DNA of 64,000 nucleotides, taken from assembly GCF_000003815.2 (NCBI RefSeq), contig NC_049996.1, forward strand, positions 15,165,637 through 15,229,636, in the 5' to 3' direction. The notes under the pieces are model-generated. The model was not told the DNA's origin and did not search any database. It saw nothing but the letters and a program-made list of their open reading frames with translations. Positions 35,296-44,714 of this stretch are shown piece after piece. Within the stretch, counting starts at the first letter, position 1. Every line of letters begins with the position of its first letter. Both the position numbers and the translations under genes were made by a program. The stretch comes from Branchiostoma floridae (lineage: Eukaryota > Chordata > Leptocardii > Amphioxiformes > Branchiostomatidae).

Positions 35296-35422
35296 AACAC
35301 TACAATAGTTTGAACATCTTACAACTTGAAACCACTGTCCGTCGACTTGATATCCCCAAATACCGTTTGGGTAAACACAACGAATATAGGTTACCCCCCC
35401 GATAAAGGTGAACTAGTGTTAT
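35296..35422. repeat. Family A MITE, right half only
   Basis: Contains the interior CCGTCCGTCGACTTGATATC and the right end GATAAAGGTGAACTAGTGTT but lacks the left arm. A truncated copy. Confidence 0.65.
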
Positions 35423-35516
35423 ACCAAATCGGAAAGTTCTACTGTAGTACCATAGGAAGCAGCTAGGTGGCTTTGAATGTTAAATTTTGAGAAGATATAC
35501 AAAAGTTTTGACCAAC

Positions 35517-35576
35517 CTGTATAGCAACTGCGAACTGCTTATTTGGTTGGACGGCTACTAAAACGTCCTCTTCGGC
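35517..35576 (-). CDS. Candidate small exon, unrecognised protein
   Basis: Twenty codons, phase 0 at both ends, between a T-rich tract ending TATCGAG and a donor CAG|GTTGGT (GT at 35515-35516). The reading AEEDVLVAVQPNKQFAVAIQ is protein-like with balanced composition. The open frame in fact extends further upstream, so the left border is uncertain. It lies between the candidate starts at 42.6 and 27.8 kb. Family not recognised. Confidence 0.3.
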
Positions 35577-35599
35577 CTCGATACAAAAAAACTTAAGGG

Positions 35600-36615
35600 A
35601 TTGAATGCTTCTGAATATGCTAATACCTAGAATGCCAGATCATAAACAATCACTATCAGAGTTAGAGGCTTATGATGTACAAAAAACAATCATCCTACCA
35701 AACAACCCAACACAAATCATCATTGTCTAAAAGTAACCACAAAATGATCCCTAACCATAGAAACAAATCCATAGTTCTCTCCTGTGATATCATCCAACAA
35801 TAGATCAAGCAACATTTCTGAGAAACAGCTTCCGCTCTATTCTTTCTCTAGAAACTATTATAGCTGTTCCAAGAATTGAGCCAAACCCATTGTATGCTTA
35901 AGCTCTGTTTAAAACAGAAATAATACCTTAATTGTACCTTCTTTAGCTGATCTAAAAGCTGCTAAGTTGTCGAAATCTTCATGGACAAAGCATCTCTAGA
36001 ATGACCTTTAACCTAACTGTTTAAGTGATAATTTACTCAACCTCTATTAGCCTAATAGCTGCAATAGAATTTTCACATGTTGAGTCATCTAGTAATTAGG
36101 TAAATAAGTGTTTGTTATACTGGTTAAAAGCTCATCAGATTCCTTCAAAAAGGAGTGTCGCCTTAAATGTCCTTGATTATAGGCTATTAGCTCTCCCGCC
36201 TCTGCTTCCATAGCCTGGAGGCGAAACACTTTAAAACATCAAATCAAGATTTACCGTGACCAGTCTATCTCTTCTGTTTCAGTCAATTGAAGTCGGTTTG
36301 TCGTTTATACAGCATGTTGAAATATGATTTGGTTTTGGAAATTTTTACATGCGTTGTTGCTGGAAAATACTATTATAGTTCACACATGTGGCTTGGACAA
36401 AATTGTTCAATGAATGGAAAGGTAAAAGGGTGTTACACCATCATGATTCACTCAACTGAACAACCTTTCCATAGTAGTCTTACAAGTTCTGCAACGTTAC
36501 CTACTGCCGTCTAATCTATTCAAACTAAAATAGCATATATAATAAGCTTCATAGTATGAAACTACCAATGCTTGTCTTCTTTTTTATTGATAATATTTGT
36601 CCTGGAGAGAAATAT
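35600..36615. other. Intergenic, nothing firm
   Basis: A strong plus-strand acceptor (CTATCTCTTCTGTTTCAG) ends at 36283 but the following frame stops after 14 codons without a donor. Nothing else supported. Confidence 0.35.
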
Positions 36616-36617
36616 AT

Positions 36618-37030
36618 AATCTCCAAGCAGATCCGACGGTAGCATAAGACAGTATCAAAAGCTGCCAGAGGACTGAAGCCGGCTTAGGAGTGTATTTTGC
36701 TACCGGGGATCTGCCTCCACTGAAACAGGGAGGAGCATTTCTATTCAGCAATGGTGTTGCTGCCCCACCCTGTTGCCATGTGCTAATTATTTTACAAGCG
36801 AATAACACTGGGACAAAGTCATTGACCAGCACATGTCTCAGTTGGAAGTTAACACCAAACAGGAAGGAGGGCAAGCACAGTTTGAATGGGAAACAATTGG
36901 ATGTTAATAGCCTTTGTTCTAGCCGACTGGAGGCAGATCCCTGGTAGCAAAATACACTCCTAAGCCAGCTTCACTCATCTGGCAGCTTTTGATACTGTCT
37001 TATGCTACCGTAGGATCTGCTTGGAGATTA
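36618..37030. mobile_element. Family C element carrying a private insert
   Basis: The outer arms (TAATCTCCAAGCAGATCCGA at left, GTAGGATCTGCTTGGAGATTA at right) are those of the 175 bp family C palindromes, but here they flank about 230 bp of other sequence (36705-36935) which itself has inverted ends, GCTACCGGGGATCTGCCTCC and GGAGGCAGATCCCTGGTAGC. It is thus an element within an element. Confidence 0.65.
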
Positions 37031-37034
37031 AGAA

Positions 37035-37795
37035 ATATACTGGTCTTGAATCTTTCGGTCTGTACGAATATAGGTCAACTTAAAGAGTGAAAATGTTTTG
37101 ATAATTGTTTCGCATACTTGCCTAAATTGCTAGTAAAACATGCCTTTGTAGAAAACAAAGCAGCGACAAATTGTTAGGATAACCTAAAGCTATGGACAAG
37201 CCAGTACTGTACAAGTAAGGACTGGTCCTTAGTCAATTAATAAGAATGAACAATTGAAGTTTGTTCACAATTTTCAATGTTGGCTGAGTTCTCTCCTTTC
37301 CATAGCAATCTACCTTCCTCCACAAACTCACTTTCCCAGCATAAGAGAATCCAGCCAATGTTAAAAATCGAGAACCAGCATACCCCTCTCACTCCATCCC
37401 CATAAAAGTCAGCCCCTTTTGAAGTCTACAACAGAGGCTACCATACAGTGACCTCTGGTAACCCCGGCACACTCACATGTAGGATAGCTACCACCCCAGG
37501 AGGCACAGTATATGGCCTATTGTTCCTCTCCCGTCACCCCACTTGACCTACAAGTTACTGATTGCCAATCTGCCATTGCTGAGGAAGTCCACCTGGCACT
37601 GACTTACTGTAGATACCTTTAAAAAAGTTCACAGTCCTTTCCACACCATTTTTATTTATCTATTCAGATTCTTAAAACAGGTGGGTGGCCCCTGTAAGTT
37701 ACAGTGTAACTTTTGAAAGTTGATTTCCAAGGGAGCCCACCATACATGTAAAGCAAGACAAAACATGTTACATTTACACTCAGTTATTATCTCTG
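37035..37795. other. Intergenic, nothing recognised
   Basis: No exon or shared repeat supported. Confidence 0.35.
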
Positions 37796-37799
37796 TTTC

Positions 37800-37985
37800 A
37801 ACAACCCTTGGGCCACACAATTTTGCGCAGTTACTACAGCAGGGAGCTAGTCCACTGGTAGTGGTGTGTGTTCAATGTTCCATACTCTTTCCCGAATGCT
37901 GAGTGCTAAGCATTTGGGAAGCAGCATGCATGCACCATCTTAATTTTTAAGGTCTATGGTATGACCGGGGATTAACTTCATTTTG
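37800..37985 (-). repeat. Second tRNA-like SINE family, truncated copy
   Basis: Shares CTTGGGCCACACA, CTACAGCAGGGAGCTAGTCC and GCTGAGTGCTAAGCA with 1436-1735 but stops before the tRNA-like end. Confidence 0.55.
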
Positions 37986-37989
37986 GGGA

Positions 37990-39300
37990 TACTTCAATTT
38001 TGTGCCATGATGAAAACGAAGAATTAGCAGCTTTTTCAATTCACAAATTGAAACAACTGTAGTGATTCCATAGCTGGAGGTCGCAGTGAAAACTTGGGAA
38101 CATAAAACTATCGCAGACACTTTGTAATTTACAGTAAAAGAAAAGTCAGTGACTCGCCGGTTTCTTCTATTGAACTCGCACTACAGTCATGATTTTCAGT
38201 GCTGTTTGCAATGTACACATATTTGACCTATGAAAATAGCACGCCGTCCCAACCCCCTTCTCCATTAATTAAACTATGATGTCATGCTAAAAGACTGCGG
38301 TCTCCGAGTTTGCACGCTATATATAGAAGATAACCGCTTGCCTTTTTTTTCTCTTTTACAACTAGGTCAACAGTCAATCACAAGTAACACTTGAATAGAA
38401 TATGCAACCACACCCACTGAATGATATTTTCGTAGGTTTACGTATATGCAAAGATATAAAAGTATACTAGTATACACCATATCTTAGTGTTGGAAAGAAA
38501 GATAACAAAATGTCTGTCAAAGTACTTGTTTAGGAATTTGAAGTTGGAAATTTGGATTCATGCAAATTTCCAACTTCAAATTCCAGGTTTTTCTGACATT
38601 CTACTTTTATCTTATATGGTGCACCCAAAATGTTTGGTCCACCCAATTCTTTAGGTTGGGTGCACCAGGGTACCTAATCCCAAAAATGCATTTCGAACCC
38701 TGCAAACTTAAAGTGTTACAAGGACGTTGACCCCGTGAGTTCATGACCCCATCACCACAAAAGGCCTAATTTATTCCAAAGAAAAGATACGAAAAATTTG
38801 TCTGCCTATCTACTCAAACAAGAGTATTTCAGAATTCATACGCCGTTAAACAATGTGGTAGAATCCACATCTCCTACACTATATCCAACTCCCAAGTCTA
38901 TTCAAAACAGGACCCAGGTACTTTGTAAGGGCGCGCTCAATAATCTTTTCACGAACAACAGGCTTTTTTATTTACTTAGGGATTAAGCTTACAAAGAGGG
39001 CGAAAACACGCAAGGCAGTGACGTAATTCCTGCATTCCAAAATCGTTGTTTTCGCATCCTCAAAGGAGGTAGGCAAACAACTCAAACTCTTTCACAAATT
39101 CTTTCCCCATATGGCCATCATTATGTGTGGGCTTTTTTCTTTTTCAAAATTACGCCCAACGCAAACGAAAACCGGTGTAGCTACTTTTTCAGCATGAGTG
39201 ACTTTTATGCTGTTGTTCAATAGTCTGATTGATCCCAGGAAAAATATTGACTCACGGGAAAACATCCTGCATATACTGGTTACAGATGTATATGGTCAAT
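37990..39300. other. Intergenic, nothing recognised
   Basis: A short inverted repeat lies at 38538-38585 (GAAGTTGGAAATTTGGATTC with its complement), a probable small hairpin. No exon supported. Confidence 0.35.
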
Positions 39301-39307
39301 AGGCTGT

Positions 39308-39480
39308 AATCTCCAAGCAGATCCTACAGTAGCATAAGATAGTATCAAAAGCTGGTAGAGGAGTGAAGCCGGCCTAGGAGTGTGTTTGGCTACAAGGCAA
39401 ATGCACACCTCTTGGCTGACTACACTCCTTGGCCAGTTTGGTAATATGTTATGCCATTGTAGGATCTGCTTGGAGATTAA
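39308..39480. repeat. Family C palindromic element
   Basis: Typical short form: TAATCTCCAAGCAGATCCTA at left and TAGGATCTGCTTGGAGATTA at right, with AGTATCAAAAGCTGG inside. Close to 49034-49212. Confidence 0.75.
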
Positions 39481-39484
39481 ATAG

Positions 39485-41290
39485 GCCGCGCAATAAAAGA
39501 CAATGACTCGAAATATAGATAGTCTGAAAATAGAGACCAGCTCACAAAGACACCTGTTGCAAAAATGTCTTAGAAAAAGTTTTCTGGTATATAGATTATC
39601 TGCTCAGTATGCTTTCAGCAAGGCCTTGATAATATGGATCTTTAACAATACTGTAAAAGAACAGTATCTAATGTAATGGGTTGAAATCTTCGTATAGATT
39701 TTCACGGCTACATGAATGAGTTCCCCTAAAAACACACATACTTTTCCGTCAAGATTATTGATCGATATTGATTATGGCATTGTGAACAGATAGAAGCGGA
39801 AGACAGGTGACTCCACGTCGGAAGTGCATGGTTTTCAGATTTGCACAGTATTGATTCAAGGGAGAGCAAATAACACCTAATCCGACTGTTTGCTACCGAA
39901 CCTTTCTGTGTGAGGGAATCGTTAATGGCAGCTGTAGGGACAGTTTAGGGTCCTACTTAATGCTTACACAATAGATGTAAAAGGAAGGTACATGTAGTCT
40001 CACAACTTTTTTTCAGGCTATACATGTAGCTATATATAGGAGCAGGGGAATTTTATCCACTGTCTCTGGGACACCTTGTGCACCCTGAGTTTAGAAGTAA
40101 GTTGCACCAAGCAAAAAGCAGTTGCAATGTGCAAGTGTGCAAGTGGGTATTTTGCACGCTGTTATCAAGTGATACCAAGGAGCATTAATATTGTAGATGA
40201 GATAGCAATAAGAGGGCACGTTGTATTCCCTATCCTGGAGTCATTTTGATGTCCTAGAACTACATAGTCATTGTCCTAGATATATAGCTATATCAGTCTC
40301 ATCTGATCAGAGTCATCTAATACTTACATGTAGTAAGGCCTCGGAAAAAAAATTGTGTTTCCTGTTTCAGTCCAGAAAACATTAGGGTCAGTAGGTAGGG
40401 ATTGTCTTTTTTTCTTGTAATTTTTTTAGGCTGGCCAAAACTCTTGTGATACATATTTCAATCCAGGTGAACAAAGTGAACTGAAATGCATGAGGACACC
40501 TGTCTTTTGATGTCAAACTTTAATTTTGTGCATAATGAAACAGGAAACACAACAGTTTTTTTCTTAGGCCTAACTGACACACCTGTTACCTGTATCCGAT
40601 GTCTACAATAGCAGGTGAGAGGGTAGGAAAATATTGGCTTAAAGCTGGGAACAATCCTCCTCCAAAAATAATAGGGATTTGCCATTTCGCTGCAGTGTTA
40701 TTCTAGTAAACAGAGTTAACTGGCCTCTTGCAGAAACCGTGGTTTCCTAGTCACTGAACTTACATTTCTTATTTTGGGAGATTCTATTGAAAAATTTGCG
40801 TGACGTACAGGAAAGTTTCTGAACCCAATTATGTCATTTCCTTTTTAAACACTGACAATAATCTTGTTGTTTTGAGTACTGTAGCCATTTTGTTTGTGAT
40901 GCTTACAAACCTTACAAGAGTTTTATAAAGCCTTACTCGTCATTCCGACGTTTTCAGTGCCAGTTAACCGTCATTTGAGTAGCATTCCTGCAGTACCCCC
41001 TACACCGAACAAGTGGAATGACCCTTAACCAGAATACCACAAGTTCAAACAAACTGTAACCACACTCTAACTACACTTACACAATATCATATAATATAGC
41101 TACTTAAACCCAAAGAATTCACAGCAAGAAAACACAACTCTCAATGTCAGTCAAAGTTCCAATCCGAGGTAGAATACATGAATTAACCACCACGTTTTAG
41201 ACTTAAAAGTACCAAATGTGATTCTTTGAAAGGCTAAAATCTCAAGTCTTCCATTTATTGCCATGTACTGACTTTATCACCTTTTGTCCT
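39485..41290. other. Intergenic, nothing firm
   Basis: The phrase 'AACAGGAAACACAAC' with 'TTTTCTTAGGCC' near 40540-40570 and 'GTGTTTCCTGTTTCAGTC' near 40360 form a loose inverted pair that recurs near 59780-59820 and 60150-60185, so a dispersed element of about 200 bp is likely. No exon supported. Confidence 0.35.
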
Positions 41291-41303
41291 ATGTTTGACC
41301 CAG

Positions 41304-41771
41304 ACTTAGAAGCTTGGCTCCAGCACGACCGAAAAGAATCCGATCCGGATTCAAAAGTTTACAAGTAGGAGGAATACGGCAACCGCACGGCCGCGCACAT
41401 GGGCAGCATATGTATACCATGGACACGACACAAGTCACGTTCACACCATACGGCAGGCTATTGTCCGACGCTGACATTGGAATGATTGAAATGTAGGTAG
41501 TGGCCGACAGGGCAAACATTTCAGTGGCCCTGTGCCAAAGTGTGGCCGAGAACAATGGGGGTAGTAGAATTAACACACAACAACAGTGCTGAAGATTTCT
41601 CTATCTTGCTTTAGATCACGTAGCCACTGTCAGCGTAAGAATCTCGACTTTCAGGTAGAACAATACAGCCAAAAATGTTTACAAGAAGAAAAGAAACTCT
41701 CCAGATTCGATGAACTGTCCAGCGCACAGTCACACACCTCCATTTCAGCAGCCTGTAACACCCCCTGGTGA
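41304..41771 (+). CDS. Candidate two-exon 3' end of an unknown gene
   Basis: Exon one starts after an excellent acceptor (CTATGTTTGACCCAG, ending 41303); exon two starts at 41615 after another (TCTCTATCTTGCTTTAG) and runs to TGA at 41769-41771. Exon two encodes KNLDFQVEQYSQKCLQEEKK followed by a serine-rich tail, probably helical. Two donors fit exon one in the right phase: after 41492 (reading LSDADIGMIE) or after 41364 (reading LEAWLQHDRKESDPDSKVY). Both join exon two with its frame kept. I do not recognise the protein, and no upstream exon was found. Confidence 0.4.
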
Positions 41772-41900
41772 CCCCCTTAACCTTGTGACCCCCCACACCA
41801 TGACCCCCCCCCCCCCCTGGGATATACCCCCTGTAACTACCCTACCCCAATTACTCCCCCTCCTAACAACTGAAATCCTATACCCCCCACGCCTCTACTA
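41760..41900. repeat. C-rich tract
   Basis: Runs of up to 15 C with CCCC blocks throughout; the minus strand is correspondingly G-rich and could form four-stranded structures. It overlaps the stop codon and downstream part of the candidate gene at 41304-41771. Confidence 0.7.
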
Positions 41901-42294
41901 TTCTTTAAAACTGATCCTTCTATCCCTTTGAAAGCTCTCCACCTTACCTGCCCGTGACACCTGTTGATCCTCCACAACAGTGTCAATTTCAATGTCACAC
42001 TAATTACCCTTCTACTTGACCGCGTGGGAAACCCCTGCACAGAGCCGCTACAAAACCGTAAACAACAGATCCATGTCACATAACATCATGGATCGTGTTG
42101 ACGCAGAAACTCACCTAGAAACTATTTTGATGACATTTATACTGAAGCCAAAATTTGCAACGCCCACACACACAGTCACGCATTTGCGTGATCGTTGATT
42201 TCAACAACACAAACTTCAACATTCAGCGCTTGTATTGTAAGGATCTGACAACTTCATCCACGTTTACTACATCCTGTAGCTAATGGTTATAAAC

Positions 42295-42370
42295 TCAATC
42301 TAGAAGGAATGTGGTGGGATTAGAACTCGCGACCTTCAGGTTCCCACGTTGCAAAGTGGGTGTGTGAATG
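42295..42370 (-). repeat. tRNA-like remnant
   Basis: The minus strand shows GGTCGCGAGTTCTAATCCCA, a B-box-like run, with an adjoining GGGAACCTGAA. Remnant of a tRNA-derived repeat; no complete tRNA. Confidence 0.4.
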
Positions 42371-42521
42371 TGTGTCATGCAAGCCGGTCAAATGCAACAT
42401 TCAGCTTGCACACAATATGTCCTCCCATAAGGGCACGAGCACACGTTTAACAGTTGACACCTTTGCTACTGTAATTCTATGCAATCATACTCATCACATA
42501 AGGAGGTAAATAATGGCTTAC

Positions 42522-42671
42522 CGTGGGCAGTCCTTCGTCTGAATCGGCATCGTCGTCGGGCAGCTTGCAGTGGAACTGTATCCAGTGGTGCTGTAGTTGG
42601 GTATGGTTCGGGAGGGTCAGCATGCAGGACGGGCACACCGAGCCGAGCAGCGCGGTCCCACTCGGCTCCAT
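42522..42671 (-). CDS. First coding exon with EEA1/rabenosyn-type C2H2 finger
   Basis: Fifty codons from ATG (42669-42671) to donor ACG|GTAAGC (GT at 42520-42521), ending in phase 0. Residues 13-34 form C-x2-C-x12-H-x4-H within VCPSCMLTLPNHTQLQHHW, the same spacing as the N-terminal zinc finger of early endosome antigen 1 and rabenosyn-5, and it likewise sits a few residues from the N-terminus. In those proteins the finger binds Rab5-type GTPases. An acidic run DDDADSDEG follows. The open frame extends upstream of this ATG but without another ATG. No downstream FYVE exon is visible, so the exact gene is unresolved. Confidence 0.55.
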
Positions 42672-42679
42672 GTCGCTGT

Positions 42680-43905
42680 CAGGCCCGCCGGAATCTACCA
42701 ACCGTTCGACAAGAGCTGCTCTGCAGTCCTGTAGGGTCACGATCCCTCGTGTCTCCTGTTTTACCAGCTCGGGACGCGCGGAAAGTTCCCAAACTCTGCC
42801 CCTATCGAGCCAAAATGGCGACTGTGTCAACACGCACCTTCGGTTGTTTGTTGTTGTTGTTTGTTTGTTTGTTTACCTGGTGCCGCGTGGCGGGAAAAGC
42901 GTGTCAACAAGGAAAGTAGAACTCGGTTATGAGGGCAGAGGAGGGGCAGAATTGAAGATTGACACGCCGAAACCCGGATGGAGGGACCCGGGATGACACT
43001 CCACCGTTTGTTGACGTTTCTTCTCTTTTGTCCTGATTTCTAAAGTCCACTTTTGTCGTCACGTGAGCAACGGACTGTACCATTGGTCCACTGCCCCTCT
43101 CCAAGCAGAGGTTAGGCTCCGGCTGTTTTTGTCGTTCCTTTAGGACCTTAAACTTTAAAGGGTTTTTACTCCCAGGGCTGTCTATTTTGTGCCGTTTTAG
43201 ACATAAAGAAAATGATTAAAAAAAACATATAGTGTAACTTTTCTACTATCTAGTTAACAGTTAACTGTTAACGTTACATATCACAAAATTCGCCATTTCT
43301 TTTCAAACTTCTGACAGATCATTCAAATCAAGTTTAGAAAAGTTTATAAACTCAATTTTTCTATCGTTTGTCCTTCATGATAATTGGCAGCTTCTGTCGG
43401 CTTTCAAATAAACAAAATGCAGACAAACGTTCATCTCCATAGGGTCATTTCCGCTGTATTTAACGTTACCAGTGTATCAGCAATTCGGCGTAACACACCA
43501 GCTTCATATGCTCAACTGTTTTCGTTCACACTCTAATCCAATCATCACTACAAGTAGATATTGGAGCAGTAGATGGTAACATTTTCTGATTACCTAACAT
43601 AACAATCATGAGTTTTTCCACGCACACACACAAGAGTCACACAAACACATAATCTCCGACAGCATGGGAATTTTATTACAGTGACACAGCTGTAGTCACC
43701 TCCATGCCACAAAACAAGAGGAGCCTGTGGTCTGATGACGACCAAGGATGTACCCCAGACATCCTTGAGATGACGATCATTGTGTGCTTCGTTTTCTAGA
43801 CAAAACAATATCTCACAACAGCAACACCGTCATTGTGTGCTAAAGTAACTGAATAGATACAACGTGAGCAATTATCAATTTACTCCTTTTAAAACCCACG
43901 TTTTT
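42680..43905. other. Intergenic between finger exon and TSP gene
   Basis: GC-rich near 42600-43000, as expected around a promoter for the minus-strand finger exon; a (GTTT)n run lies at 42847-42872. Nothing coding is supported on the right half. Confidence 0.45.
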
Positions 43906-43912
43906 ACATCTA

Positions 43913-43918
43913 TTTATT
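43913..43918 (-). terminator. Poly(A) signal of the TSP1-repeat gene
   Basis: AATAAA on the minus strand, 257 nt downstream of the stop codon at 44176-44178 and the nearest such signal. Confidence 0.5.
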
Positions 43919-44175
43919 CAATAAATAGTAGCTATTACGTGTAGCGTGTACACGGCAGCATGTACCTTATACTAGGTACCTGTCAAATCTTCAAGTAGAT
44001 GTAAAGTTTCGCTGAATGTTTTACGCATGTTTTGATGTTTTTTTATGCATCTTCCAAGAGGTCCACCTTTTTATCACTTCCTCTTCTAAGAAGGTATTTA
44101 AAAAAAGTCTCAAAAACACACGTCAAGCATTGGGATGGACCCTACATCGGATTGGAGAATAACATTTGTTCGCAG

Positions 44176-44375
44176 TTAACCAAAGATGTGCGGCTTCTTG
44201 CCGCAGTGCTTGTCTTCGCTCCCACACAGGACGCACTGGTTCTTCTGCCGTCCTTCCCCGCAGGGGCAGCCGCCATTTTGGCAGCATGCGCACTGCCGAC
44301 CCTCCCCTCCTGGGCATGCGCAGCCCGTCATGGTCTTGGTCCAGCCGTCGACGCCGTCTTCTGGGGCGTACATAT
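44176..44375 (-). CDS. Last exon: ten-cysteine module B and stop
   Basis: Sixty-five codons plus TAA. After a linker (YAPEDGVDGWTKTM) come ten cysteines in the pattern C-x-C-x7-C-A-C-C-x4-C-x-C-x8-C-x2-C-x6-C, with QCACCQNGGCPCG at the core and QCVLCG near the end. It aligns residue for residue with module A in the preceding exon. CxC, CC and CxxC clusters recall metallothioneins and knottins, but the secretory context favours disulfides. No known domain name comes to mind. Confidence 0.75.
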
Positions 44376-44651
44376 CTGTGACCAAAAAGGAAAACACATT
44401 TTTTTAATGTCGGAACATCGGAGTAGCAGATGCTGGTATTTAGTTGTTGATGCTGTACCGGGATGGGGGCAGATACCGACTTCCCAGCACCTTTGACCCC
44501 ATCCTGAAGTCACAGGTGCCTAGACCCCTCCAAAACAGTATGGAAGTGATTGTGAAATAAACAAGTCCAAACGTCCCCTCTTTTTTGAAAATAGACGAAT
44601 CGTGTGGAAAATAGTCTCTACATACTATACTCTTAATTTGCCGCGCATACT

Positions 44652-44714
<63 letters not shown>

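Noticed and set aside
42477-42833. Longer version of the zinc-finger exon starting near 42833
   Set aside because: There is no ATG at that end (the codon is GTG); the first ATG at 42671 places the finger near the N-terminus as in its relatives.
42479-42996. Plus-strand frames of 146 and 157 codons
   Set aside because: They are antisense to the zinc-finger exon and its promoter region, low-complexity Ser/Arg, with no domain.
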